Of a stretch of 25,941 nt of DNA, positions 1 through 5,916 are shown piece after piece. Position 1 is the stretch's first letter, and every line of letters starts with the position of its first letter. The DNA is taken from positions 1 to 25,941 of the IMG/VR virus record IMGVR_UViG_3300025141_000645. One strand, given 5' to 3'. The translations under genes and the position numbers were made by a program. The stretch comes from a virus. The notes under the pieces were generated by a model, which saw only the letters and a list, made by a program, of their open reading frames with translations, was not told the DNA's origin and made no database searches.

Positions 1-31
1 GAGGCAGCAATGGGGGGGCTTGGTTTATCAG

Positions 32-144
32 GTCGCATAATGCGACTTGGTAATTCCAATCATTCCATCCCTTTCCAACCGTTCCATCATTCCGCTTCCT
101 CCCCATAACGGGACATGATAGAAATATTAACTCTAGCAAAAAAC
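32..144 (+). repeat. Noncoding module, copy 1
   Basis: First of four related intergenic modules. In order it holds a 6-bp hairpin (GTCGCA at 32-37, TGCGAC at 41-46), a tract with four TTCCA words, the box ACATGATA at 113-120 and an A-rich GCAAAAAA tract directly before the promoter. The bases to its left (about 12-25, a G run then TT-rich) look like the tail of a terminator from a gene outside the window. Confidence 0.75.
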
Positions 145-173
145 TTGTATACACATAGGTAGTCTGCTATAAT
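145..173 (+). promoter_or_regulatory. Promoter of the first plus-strand cassette
   Basis: -35 TTGTAT at 145-150, a 17-nt spacer and -10 TATAAT at 168-173, preceded by TGC (extended -10). A GCAAAAAA tract lies just upstream. The leader then carries GTGTCTCA twice, at 178-185 and 195-202. Confidence 0.8.
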
Positions 174-212
174 CTAAGTGTCTCAAATAAACAAGTGTCT
201 CAGGAGGACATT

Positions 213-581
213 ATGAAACCTACGGGAATTAAACCATCAGTAATAGATTTTAAAGTGATCTGTTACACATGCCGAGGTACTGGTGATGTATCATCAACGC
301 CTACATTAGGTAAATTAATTGCCTTGATGGATGAGGAAGATGGGCCAAACTATAAAATCAATTTTATTAAACTAATACGATCCCAATGGAGTATGGGATT
401 AAAACAAGCAAAAGAAGTAGCTGAAGCAGCATTAGACTTTAGACTTGCTGTAATGGATGCAGTCAAACGTACACCAAATCACATGCATCGGATTGAAACA
501 GATGCAGTAAAGGTTGGCTTAACTAACATTGAAGCTTTTAATGCAGAATTAGATAATGCGATGTACGTAGAAGAGCAATAA
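213..581 (+). CDS. Small protein with L7/L12 C-terminal-domain-like motif
   Basis: A 122-aa protein of unknown role. Residues 48-71 (KIN..IK..R...-GLKQAKEVAE) closely resemble the conserved helix-turn-helix face of the ribosomal stalk protein L7/L12 C-terminal domain (family pattern KI.VIK.VR...GLGLKEAKDLVE). Near the N-terminus CYTCRGTG (17-24) is a CxxCxGxG motif like half of a DnaJ-type zinc site. The ATG at 213 is preferred over a GTG at 195 because AGGAGG (202-207) lies just before it. It has its own promoter and terminator. The minus-strand gene at 7718-8113 carries the same motif. A link to ribosome or translation-factor binding is inference from motif similarity only. Confidence 0.85.
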   Translation: MKPTGIKPSVIDFKVICYTCRGTGDVSSTPTLGKLIALMDEEDGPNYKINFIKLIRSQWSMGLKQAKEVAEAALDFRLAVMDAVKRTPNHMHRIETDAVKVGLTNIEAFNAELDNAMYVEEQ

Positions 582-587
582 CCCGAT

Positions 588-624
588 CCTAGGGGGTGGT
601 CTTGAGACACCCGCCCCCTTTTAT
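588..624 (+). terminator. Intrinsic terminator
   Basis: Seven bases after the stop of the first gene, an imperfect GC-rich stem pairs GGGGG near 592-596 with CCCCC near 614-618, around a TTGAG loop. TTTTAT follows. Confidence 0.8.
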
Positions 625-742
625 CAGGTCGCATTTTGCGACTAGATAATTCCATTCCTTTCCAATGGTTCCATTCCATCATTCCACCTCTTTCCATCTT
701 CTAAAGTTCCACATGATAAGAGTTGATAAAACTGCAAAAAAA
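622..742 (+). repeat. Noncoding module, copy 2
   Basis: Same order as copy 1: hairpin GTCGCA (628-633)/TGCGAC (637-642), then a tract with about seven TTCCA words (649-706), ACATGATA at 711-718 and ACTGCAAAAAAA up to the promoter. ACATGATA lies 24 nt before the -35 box, exactly as in copy 1. Confidence 0.75.
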
Positions 743-771
743 TAGACTCCTCCCCTGATCTGATGTATACT
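743..771 (+). promoter_or_regulatory. Promoter of the second plus-strand cassette
   Basis: -35 TAGACT at 743-748, 17-nt spacer, -10 TATACT at 766-771, with ACTGCAAAAAAA directly upstream. Confidence 0.7.
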
Positions 772-824
772 GTATACATAAATCGGAAGGGGGCATCCTT
801 CCATAAGTGGAAAAGGAGATTCCA

Positions 825-1094
825 ATGGCAGAAGTAATTGATTTCAAAGACGATGCACATAGGAAGGCAGTACAACTAACGACTCTATTCAGAGCCTTAG
901 TACTGGAAGGAAAGACAGGAATGAAAATGTCCTCCAGAGGTTCTGCTCTATCGACAGCAAAGAAGCTTGGTTTTGCAGGAGATAGAACTAGAATACTGCA
1001 TCAAGTGCATTACACGATTTTAGATTTAGGTTATACCCATAACCCTCCTACTCTTAAATATGACTTAGGAAGGAAATATAAACCAATGCGATAA
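825..1094 (+). CDS. Hypothetical small basic protein
   Basis: An 89-aa protein I do not recognise. It starts MAEVIDFKDDAHRKA and is rich in Lys and Arg, with a helical N-terminal half and no Cys or membrane segment. The start at 825 is chosen because AAAAGGAG lies 6 nt upstream; an in-frame ATG at 807 has no such site. It stands alone between its own promoter and terminator. Single-gene cassettes with strong signals often encode small early host-directed proteins in phages, but nothing in this sequence shows the function. Confidence 0.8.
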   Translation: MAEVIDFKDDAHRKAVQLTTLFRALVLEGKTGMKMSSRGSALSTAKKLGFAGDRTRILHQVHYTILDLGYTHNPPTLKYDLGRKYKPMR

Positions 1095-1103
1095 CAATCT
1101 CCG

Positions 1104-1129
1104 CCCCCCTTATGCCCAAGGGGGGTTTT
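1104..1129 (+). terminator. Intrinsic terminator
   Basis: A perfect 8-bp stem, CCCCCCTT (1104-1111) with AAGGGGGG (1118-1125), a 6-nt loop and then TTTT. Confidence 0.9.
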
Positions 1130-1139
1130 CACCCCAATA

Positions 1140-1272
1140 GATTTATCGAGTCTAACAACGATTAGACCTGATAATTCCGCCTTTCCAGCCGTTTCCAGTT
1201 CCCTTCCAGTTCCCATGCTTCCCATAGTTCGACATGATAGAATTATCAACCCCCGGCAAAACTGCAAAAAAG
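1140..1272 (+). repeat. Noncoding module, copy 3
   Basis: Same order as copies 1 and 2. The hairpin has a different sequence but keeps its place: GTCTAA (1150-1155)/TTAGAC (1162-1167). A TTCCA/TTCCC tract follows, then ACATGATA at 1232-1239 and GCAAAACTGCAAAAAA before the promoter. Here ACATGATA is 33 nt before the -35 box. Confidence 0.75.
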
Positions 1273-1301
1273 TTGACCATAAGGGTGATCTATGGCATAA
1301 T
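1273..1301 (+). promoter_or_regulatory. Promoter of the third plus-strand cassette
   Basis: -35 TTGACC at 1273-1278, 17-nt spacer, -10 CATAAT at 1296-1301, preceded by ACTGCAAAAAA as in the second cassette and two minus-strand promoters. Confidence 0.75.
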
Positions 1302-1348
1302 TAAATAGTTGAAGGAAACAAACAAGCCAACGGACAAAGGAGTTCAAC

Positions 1349-1600
1349 ATGGCAGCTTCCGGTAAGAAAGTAGAGTTTACAGAGGGATTCGGAATTGAGA
1401 CTGACGAGAAATCGGGGAAACGGTGGTTCATTGCAAGGGTAGCCATTGAGGAAGGCGCAACTACCCAATCAGGATTGACTAGGTACTTTACCTGTCAAAA
1501 CTACAACGAAAAGGATCATGAATTGCATGATTCAAAAAAGGATCGGTTGGTGGTTTCAATGACCGCCTACCAAGGAAAAGAGCGAAAAGCTAAGAAATAG
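1349..1600 (+). CDS. Hypothetical small protein
   Basis: An 83-aa charged protein I do not recognise. It starts MAASGKKVEF, contains one Cys and ends in a very basic tail (GKERKAKK). The alternating pattern around residues 20-60 (KRWFIARVAI, TRYFTC, RLVVSMTAY) suggests a small beta-rich fold. AAGGAG lies 8 nt before the ATG. It forms a one-gene transcription unit, like the two cassettes to its left. Function unknown. Confidence 0.8.
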   Translation: MAASGKKVEFTEGFGIETDEKSGKRWFIARVAIEEGATTQSGLTRYFTCQNYNEKDHELHDSKKDRLVVSMTAYQGKERKAKK

Positions 1601-1609
1601 CTTCTCTTA

Positions 1610-1643
1610 CCCCCTAGGTAACCTTCAACCCTAGGGGGGTTTT
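1610..1643 (+). terminator. Intrinsic terminator
   Basis: A perfect 9-bp stem, CCCCCTAGG (1610-1618) with CCTAGGGGG (1630-1638), followed by TTTT. Confidence 0.9.
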
Positions 1644-1917
1644 ATCCCCTCTAGTTTTTATCAAAACTATTATTAAGTCTAATTTATCTTCTCCCTTTCC
1701 AATGCTTCCAAGGGAGGGATCGTTTCCAAGGGGTTCCAGTAATCCTTTCCTCCGCCCCCTGATTAGAGTTGATAATCTCTATCAACCCTATTTCCTTCCA
1801 GTTTCCATCCAGCTACTTTCCTTCCTCCCCTAAAAGTTCTACATGATAAGAGTATAGGCTGCCTTCCTTCATAGGAAAAGGTGACATGATAAGGACTCCC
1901 TGTAAAGTTATCATGTC
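1640..1917 (+). repeat. Noncoding module, copy 4 (decayed, no gene)
   Basis: This copy fills most of a 385-base gap with no gene. It has the hairpin TAGTTTT (1652-1658)/AAAACTA (1663-1669), a longer TTCCA tract (1696-1830) and ACATGATA at 1841-1848. The normal promoter and gene are missing. Positions about 1858-1880 (GCCTTCCTTCATA then GGAAAAGG) resemble the leader of the second cassette (about 794-817), so a gene has probably been lost here. Confidence 0.65.
1883..1917. repeat. Inverted ACATGATA repeat
   Basis: A perfect 10-bp inverted repeat, GACATGATAA (1883-1892) and TTATCATGTC (1908-1917), spaced by 15 nt. It contains the ACATGATA box of the plus-strand modules in both orientations. Confidence 0.7.
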
Positions 1918-1938
1918 GGAAATTAAACAAAAAAATAA

Positions 1939-1971
1939 CCTCACTACTAGGGATTGTTCCTAGTAGCAAGG
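1939..1971. terminator. Bidirectional terminator
   Basis: Stem CTACTAGG (1944-1951)/CCTAGTAG (1959-1966), extended by CCT/AGG. Read on the minus strand it is followed by TTATTTTTTT, and on the plus strand by CTTTTAT. It ends the minus-strand gene array 14 bases after its last stop codon and also closes the plus-strand region. Confidence 0.85.
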
Positions 1972-1985
1972 CTTTTATATTATTC

Positions 1986-2600
1986 CTAGAAGATTTCCTC
2001 TTTTGCCATTCCTATATTCTTTCTATGCTGTACCCATATTATAGCTTGTAGTACATGGACTGGAATTCCCAGTCTTTTAGCTACTACTTTTACAGCATTT
2101 TGGATGCGTCTCATAATCCTCTTACTACCAAATACCTTATTTAATTCTTCCTTAGTAGGAATCTTGCCATAGTAGATTGCTATTATGTGCCTATCTACTA
2201 CTGCTAGAGTATCACCTAGTGGATTTTCTATGGCATGGAAAAAAGCTGTTACTTTTTGTCCGCCCAATATACTAGTAGGTTCAGCACCATTCTTTATTTT
2301 TAAGGCTTTATTATTATTTGTTTTAGTTTGTCGTGGTGAATATCCCTCTAATACTATTCTCCACGCTTCTATAATATTAGAATCCCAGTCCATTTGTGGA
2401 CTCATTACTGCTAGTAGTCCAGCACCCATACTAGTATTACCAGAACCGATCTGTTCAGCAATCATCCTAGCATTAGGATACCAGTCTTTACCTTCTTCTA
2501 TACTAGATTCACTAGCTAGTAGATAGGACATCTCGATATTGTCGGCAGTCCCTTTCACTATATTATCTGACTTGTAGTATCTTCGCTGTTTAGTAGTCAT
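1986..2600 (-). CDS. DUF7178-like phage protein
   Basis: A 204-aa protein resembling a family common in actinobacteriophages (DUF7178, from memory). The shared marks are an AVMSPQ..W..N segment, a GGQKVTAFF segment, a VVDRHI segment and a closing VLQAIIWV..R segment, giving a helical layout reminiscent of helix-hairpin-helix DNA glycosylase folds. No biochemical role is established that I know of. The start at 2600 follows GGGAG and lies downstream of the promoter at 2642-2671. A longer reading to 2696 would translate the promoter itself and is rejected. It is the last gene of the minus-strand array, with the terminator 15 bases beyond. Confidence 0.8.
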   Translation of the reverse strand: MTTKQRRYYKSDNIVKGTADNIEMSYLLASESSIEEGKDWYPNARMIAEQIGSGNTSMGAGLLAVMSPQMDWDSNIIEAWRIVLEGYSPRQTKTNNNKALKIKNGAEPTSILGGQKVTAFFHAIENPLGDTLAVVDRHIIAIYYGKIPTKEELNKVFGSKRIMRRIQNAVKVVAKRLGIPVHVLQAIIWVQHRKNIGMAKEEIF

Positions 2601-2641
2601 TGCGTTTCTCCCGCTGTTGGCTATTTTCTCGACCTGAGAAT

Positions 2642-2671
2642 ATCTTAGCATAGTCATAAAACTCAGGTCAA
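2642..2671 (-). promoter_or_regulatory. Promoter of the DUF7178-like gene
   Basis: -35 TTGACC (2666-2671), 18-nt spacer ending TGC, -10 TAAGAT (2642-2647). AACTGCAAAAAA lies just upstream, and TCGA begins 9 nt after the -10 box. Confidence 0.85.
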
Positions 2672-2689
2672 GTTTTTTGCAGTTTGTGA

Positions 2690-2950
2690 CTACCACGCTT
2701 TTTTATAGTAGTCAGCTATTTCACTCATTAATATCTGACTTCTAGTCTTGGGAGCGGTAGTAGGCTTGGCTTTCCTAATAAACCTATCCAATACACTACT
2801 AGTAACTACCTTAGCCCTACCACTTCTTCCACCCTTACTAGCTATCCTTTGTTTCCCTCTAGCTACTAGATACCCATCCTTACCATTTCTTTTAGGATGA
2901 GGTAGCAGTTCCTGTAAACCATCTAGCTTTGGGTCTATATATTTAGGCAT
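2690..2950 (-). CDS. Hypothetical basic protein
   Basis: An 86-aa, very basic protein (many Lys and Arg, no Cys) that starts MPKYIDPKLDGLQELL and has a Gly/Arg/Lys-rich centre (residues about 31-50). This composition suits nucleic-acid binding, but I recognise no family. CAGGAG lies 8 nt before the ATG. Its own promoter is at 2990-3018. The UP-like tract of the next promoter starts right at its stop codon, so the two units are packed without a gap. Confidence 0.75.
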   Translation of the reverse strand: MPKYIDPKLDGLQELLPHPKRNGKDGYLVARGKQRIASKGGRSGRAKVVTSSVLDRFIRKAKPTTAPKTRSQILMSEIADYYKKAW

Positions 2951-2989
2951 TCCTGAACTCCTGTGTTCACTTGTCTAACCGTTTCCTGA

Positions 2990-3018
2990 ATTGTAGCATA
3001 ACCGTAAAAGCCTGTCAA
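2990..3018 (-). promoter_or_regulatory. Promoter of the 2690-2950 gene
   Basis: -35 TTGACA (3013-3018), 17-nt spacer ending TGC, -10 TACAAT (2990-2995). CTGCAAAT lies upstream. The nearly 190 bases to its right (3019-3209) are AT-rich, and I see only a weak stem (3099-3105 with 3113-3119) there. Confidence 0.8.
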
Positions 3019-3209
3019 CATATTTGCAGACCTTCAGTATATTAATATATCTATTCACTATATATAGGTATATATGTTTAGCATCTACTACATGTTGTAT
3101 CCCTTATTTAGGAAGGGATTAGGGATATATAGGAGAGGTTATTTTGTTTCCCACTTTGATTAGTATTCCTGACTATATCCCTATAGTTTTACTGTAATTC
3201 TATTATATT

Positions 3210-3659
3210 CTATATCCTGTATTCAGCTTTAGTAAGGAATTCCTCATTGGTTACTTCCTTAGTGTTTCCTGTTACATAGTCTTTGTATGTATATGAGATA
3301 CCTGTGTTTAAAGCGCACCGCCCACACTCACAGTTTCTTCCTGTTACTATCTGACAGTAGGAACAGTTACAGGTGAAGTCCTCTTCATTAGGATCATCAT
3401 GATCTACTACTCTATGAGTAAGTTTATCTATCCCTGTTATATTATCTTTGAGGGTTTTGCAATCATAGCATCTCCAACTCCCCCCCATTTCTGCTTGTGT
3501 AGATAGATTGGATTCAACCTGTTTAGCAAAGTCACTCCACTCAGGCATATAGTCTATAACCAAATGTCCGACTGGACTATTAAAATCCATAGGCTTACCT
3601 TCTAGTATAGACAGTAGCAATTCATATTTTTGCGTTTCGTTCAATTCTATTATTTTCAT
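3210..3659 (-). CDS. Cysteine-rich zinc-ribbon-like protein
   Basis: A 149-aa protein of unknown role. The C-terminal half carries three cysteine clusters: C64-x2-C67, C97-x-C99-x2-C102 and C110-x-C112-x2-C115, suggesting one or two zinc sites. The N-terminal 60 residues are helical and acidic and have no Cys. The ATG at 3659 is preceded by GAGGTTAGG and lies downstream of the promoter at 3696-3725. It appears to be the only gene of its unit. It is one of about a dozen small Cys-rich proteins in this region. Confidence 0.75.
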   Translation of the reverse strand: MKIIELNETQKYELLLSILEGKPMDFNSPVGHLVIDYMPEWSDFAKQVESNLSTQAEMGGSWRCYDCKTLKDNITGIDKLTHRVVDHDDPNEEDFTCNCSYCQIVTGRNCECGRCALNTGISYTYKDYVTGNTKEVTNEEFLTKAEYRI

Positions 3660-3695
3660 ATCCTAACCTCTAGGCTTGTTTTCTGACTCCCCCAA

Positions 3696-3725
3696 ATCTT
3701 AGCATGAGGGAAACTTAGTTGTCAA
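3696..3725 (-). promoter_or_regulatory. Promoter of the 3210-3659 gene
   Basis: -35 TTGACA (3720-3725), 18-nt spacer ending TGC, -10 TAAGAT (3696-3701). The -35 box lies inside the last codons of the upstream gene (its C-terminal Leu-Asp-Asn). A near match to the start-site tag (AGTCAGAAAACAAG) follows. Confidence 0.85.
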
Positions 3726-3969
3726 GTTCTTTCTCAAACTTAGTAAATTCTGCATCTAGTCTTTTACCATACTCTAACATTTCTATAATAACAGCTTGCC
3801 CTTGACCTTCACCCACTCCTGTCTTAGTAAGTTCTATAGCAAACCTAAACATCTGTTGCCAGTTAGGTTCTACTATCATAGTCCTAGGGTTTGGATTCTG
3901 TTTTAGTATAGGTTCATCCCTAGCTAATCCAGTCTCCTCATATTCTTTTTCTTTAAAAGATAAAGTCAT
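3715..3969 (-). CDS. Hypothetical protein
   Basis: An 84-aa acidic protein I do not recognise. It starts MTLSFKEKEYEE and its last 40 residues form a probable amphipathic helix (WQQMFRFAIELTKTG onward). The start at 3969 is chosen over one at 4020 because AAGGAG lies just before it and because it falls 2 nt after the stop of the upstream gene, indicating translational coupling. Its last codons contain the -35 box of the next promoter. Second gene of a two-gene operon. Confidence 0.75.
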   Translation of the reverse strand: MTLSFKEKEYEETGLARDEPILKQNPNPRTMIVEPNWQQMFRFAIELTKTGVGEGQGQAVIIEMLEYGKRLDAEFTKFEKELDN

Positions 3970-3970
3970 C

Positions 3971-4240
3971 TTATGCTCCTTCCTGACTAGGAATATTATT
4001 AAATAGTCTACCGCCCCCACAAACTCTACACATCCCTATTGAAGTGACTCCCCTAGTAGGGATCACAAAGTGATGGGTACAATCTTCTGCTAACTCAGGT
4101 AGAGTAAGTCCTTCTACAGACTTAGTGATTTTAGCCAAGACCTTCTCGTCTATATCGTAGTTAATGGCTATAGGCTCGTCTACTTCTTTAATAGGCTCTT
4201 CTACTTTCGCTTGGCTCATAGCTTTTCTTAAAGCATTCAT
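3971..4240 (-). CDS. Small protein with C-terminal zinc-ribbon motif
   Basis: An 89-aa protein with a helical N-terminus (MNALRKAMSQAK). A likely zinc site is made of C54, H56 or H57, C71 and C74 (CTHHF, then MCRVCGGG). Short phage proteins with a C.H...C..CG ending are common, but I assign no function. The start at 4240 has GAGGAG upstream. A longer reading to 4279 would run through the -10 box of its own promoter and is rejected. It is followed at once by the 3715-3969 gene. Confidence 0.75.
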   Translation of the reverse strand: MNALRKAMSQAKVEEPIKEVDEPIAINYDIDEKVLAKITKSVEGLTLPELAEDCTHHFVIPTRGVTSIGMCRVCGGGRLFNNIPSQEGA

Positions 4241-4274
4241 ATCTCTGCTCCTCACTTGTTTTCGATTTGAGTCA

Positions 4275-4304
4275 ATCATAGCACAGGTTAAATTTGCCTG
4301 TCAA
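4275..4304 (-). promoter_or_regulatory. Promoter of the 4240/3969 operon
   Basis: -35 TTGACA (4299-4304), 18-nt spacer ending TGC, -10 TATGAT (4275-4280). AACTGCAAAAA lies upstream, and TCGAAAACAAG starts 9 nt after the -10 box. Confidence 0.85.
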
Positions 4305-4316
4305 ACTTTTTGCAGT

Positions 4317-4901
4317 TTACCAATCTTCAGTTCTAAATATATGAGATGGTGAACCATTCAGTTCAGCTACATATTGTTCTAAATGCATATCTAAAAGTTC
4401 TTTATTAAAAACTATCTTTATCCAATCCCATGCAAATCCAATCTGCCCTAGATCATTATAGTGGACAACTCCACTACCTAACCAATTAAAGAATCCCTGT
4501 ACTCGACCTTCTATATATCCCTCTCCATTTGCATAGGTTTCTGACTCAACCTTTATCCTATTATAGATTCTATCTCCAAAGCCATTCTTATATGCTATAT
4601 AGTTAAGGGCTTCCCCTATAACTTCCTGATCAGGAAATCGGATATCATGGTAAGTAGCATCATCTTCTTCAGGAACAGACTTTAATATAATATCTTGAAC
4701 CTCATGGAGAGCATCATCAACTTCCCAATTAGTAATCTCCCCTAGAAGATATCTACAGAGTCCCCCACCTACACAGTAGTTACCATCAGGAGAATCAAAT
4801 GGAATTGCATCTGCTGATCTAGCATCAGGGTAATAATCCTTTAATGCTTTCATATGTTCTTCTGCTGTTGCTGAAGTAAATGGAAATTTAAGTGTTGTCA
4901 T
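4317..4901 (-). CDS. Hypothetical protein
   Basis: A 194-aa acidic, aromatic-rich soluble protein I cannot place in a family. Near residue 40 it has DGNYCVGGGLCRYLL, a Cys- and Gly-rich stretch, followed by a mostly helical region and a Trp-rich part around 140-160 (FFNWLG, FAWDWI). The start at 4901 is chosen because GGAG precedes it and it lies just after the start-site tag. A start at 4937 would lie inside the promoter. It is a single-gene unit with its own promoter. Confidence 0.75.
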   Translation of the reverse strand: MTTLKFPFTSATAEEHMKALKDYYPDARSADAIPFDSPDGNYCVGGGLCRYLLGEITNWEVDDALHEVQDIILKSVPEEDDATYHDIRFPDQEVIGEALNYIAYKNGFGDRIYNRIKVESETYANGEGYIEGRVQGFFNWLGSGVVHYNDLGQIGFAWDWIKIVFNKELLDMHLEQYVAELNGSPSHIFRTEDW

Positions 4902-4937
4902 TGTTTTCTCCGCTGACTTGTTTTTCGATCTGCCCAA

Positions 4938-4967
4938 ATCTTAACACAGGCTTAAAAACCTTGTCAA
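4938..4967 (-). promoter_or_regulatory. Promoter of the 4317-4901 gene
   Basis: -35 TTGACA (4962-4967), 18-nt spacer ending TGT, -10 TAAGAT (4938-4943). TCGAAAAACAAG starts 9 nt after the -10 box. The -35 box begins only 5 bases beyond the CCA end of the tRNA-like RNA. Confidence 0.9.
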
Positions 4968-4972
4968 GTTTT

Positions 4973-5149
4973 TGGGAGGGCAGAGAGGAATCGAACCTCT
5001 CTTCTTATAGCTCAAAGACTGCCTTGCGTCTCCCACAGCAATTAGAAGCCTAAGTGGAGAACTAGCTGTTCTAGTGACCGTGGTCTAAATGTCTTTCAAG
5101 CACAACCTAGCGTCTACACTAGCATACCATAAGTATCTACCAGTACCCT
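4973..5149 (-). ncRNA. Candidate RNA ending in a tRNA T-arm, acceptor strand and CCA
   Basis: On the minus strand, 5000-4984 is a perfect tRNA T-arm: 5-bp stem AGAGG/CCTCT around the canonical loop TTCGATT. It is followed by a 7-nt acceptor-like strand (CTGCCCT), a discriminator C and an encoded CCA (4975-4973). No normal 5' tRNA half is in the expected place. AGGGTAC at 5149-5143 could pair with the acceptor strand at six of seven positions. The bases between hold several stems: CTAGTG/CGCTAG, AGAAC/GTTCT, TCTCCAC/GTGGGAGA, and GGCAG/CTGCC around the T-arm. It could be a tRNA-like non-coding RNA, a broken or intron-bearing tRNA, or a tRNA 3' fragment kept as an attachment site. The tRNA-like 3' end is clear; the 5' limit is a guess. 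Confidence 0.45.
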
Positions 5150-5153
5150 ACGT

Positions 5154-5360
5154 TTAATATACTAAATCTGTTATATCTGTTTCACAGACTGGACATTCCC
5201 AACCTGTAAATTCATTACATGCACTACACATACCATCTACATGTTCATGCTCATTGTCCCCACAACATCCACTAACTGGATCAGCATGGTAGCCATCAAG
5301 ACAATCTAACATCTGCATATAGTCAGCCCCTTCCTGTTCGTACTCTTCATTAGTCATCAT
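5154..5360 (-). CDS. Small double zinc-ribbon-like protein
   Basis: A 68-aa acidic protein. It has a C-terminal cluster of Cys and His residues (CCGDNEHEH, then MCSACNEFTGWECPVCETD), giving a C..C...C..C ribbon pattern plus extra Cys and His. Function unknown. The start at 5360 is chosen because GGGGAG lies 7 nt before it and the upstream gene stops at 5362, just 1 nt away. The upstream continuation of the frame overlaps that gene entirely. The candidate tRNA-like RNA begins 5 bases after its stop. Confidence 0.75.
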   Translation of the reverse strand: MMTNEEYEQEGADYMQMLDCLDGYHADPVSGCCGDNEHEHVDGMCSACNEFTGWECPVCETDITDLVY

Positions 5361-5361
5361 T

Positions 5362-5685
5362 TTATAACTCCCCTTGTATGTTAGAATATCTGCCGTCCTG
5401 ACTTGCTCCCCCTTGTATACACCAAGCATCAAACTTCTCAGGACTCCCATAGCAAACAACTGGTAATTCATTATAAATAAATGTACATATATTTCTAAGC
5501 CTAAGTATATGATTCCCATCAGCTTTGCCTACAGCAGTCATTAAATCATTCTCTAATACTTTCTGTAAGAATCCACCTGTAGCAATCCCATACTCAAAGA
5601 ATCTTTGGAATGCTCCCTGACAACATCCACACTCTAACATATCGTAATTTAACTTTTCTATATATGTTGGAAAGTTTGTAACCAT
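5362..5685 (-). CDS. Hypothetical protein
   Basis: A 107-aa protein I do not recognise. It has a CGCC motif at residues 19-22, a helical middle and two further single Cys residues, so a metal site is possible but incomplete. GGGAGAT upstream of the ATG at 5685 overlaps the end of the preceding gene (stop at 5689-5691). It lies downstream of the promoter at 5736-5765 and is probably cotranscribed with 5154-5360. Confidence 0.75.
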   Translation of the reverse strand: MVTNFPTYIEKLNYDMLECGCCQGAFQRFFEYGIATGGFLQKVLENDLMTAVGKADGNHILRLRNICTFIYNELPVVCYGSPEKFDAWCIQGGASQDGRYSNIQGEL

Positions 5686-5688
5686 TAT

Positions 5689-5916
5689 CTATCTCCCATG
5701 TTTGAATAGACTTGCTTTCGTTTCGACCTGAGAAAATCTTAACACAGTCTCAAAACTTGTGTCAAGTTCTTTGCTTTTTCGTAACTCTTTTTCTTTTATA
5801 TCTTTAGCTTTCTTTTCTAGGATACGTGAAATGTTACGAACTGATTTTCTATTATCAGATTTAAATGTCTTTCGTTTCCTAAGTCTTCTATCTCTTGATA
5901 GCCAATCTCTAGCCAT
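5689..5916 (-). CDS. Small very basic protein whose end overlaps a promoter
   Basis: A 75-aa protein, strongly basic (runs such as RDRRLRKRK and ILEKKAKDIKEKELRKSK), predicted helical and possibly nucleic-acid binding; no family recognised. AAGGAG lies before the ATG at 5916, which overlaps the last 8 bases of the upstream gene. Its last 25 or so codons (from KELDTSF) run through the -35, -10 and start-site tag of the next promoter, so the C-terminus is dictated partly by promoter sequence. Confidence 0.7.
   Translation of the reverse strand: MARDWLSRDRRLRKRKTFKSDNRKSVRNISRILEKKAKDIKEKELRKSKELDTSFETVLRFSQVETKASLFKHGR
5736..5765 (-). promoter_or_regulatory. Promoter of the 5685/5360 operon
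   Basis: -35 TTGACA (5760-5765), 18-nt spacer ending TGT, -10 TAAGAT (5736-5741), TCGAAACGAAAG 9 nt further on. It lies entirely inside the 3' part of the 5689-5916 gene. Confidence 0.85.

Noticed and set aside
649-706. TTCCA-rich tract as a CRISPR array or microsatellite
   Set aside because: The words are 5 bases long, irregularly spaced, with no conserved repeat unit or spacers; they fit a protein-binding or structural tract better.
479-875. Two minus-strand frames (479-697 and 642-875) that overlap the plus-strand cassettes
   Set aside because: They are translations of the TTCCA tracts and of the opposite strand of real genes, rich in Trp, Met and Glu, with no ribosome-binding site.
3019-3209. 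Small genes or RNA in the AT-rich gap
   Set aside because: Only a weak stem and very short frames are present; I see nothing supportable.
4973-5149. tmRNA
   Set aside because: The element is too short, has no GG.TTCGAC-type 5' motif and no visible tag reading frame, although its 3' end is tRNA-like.
4973-5149. tRNA gene interrupted by a group I intron
   Set aside because: The space is too small for such an intron and no anticodon arm can be placed.
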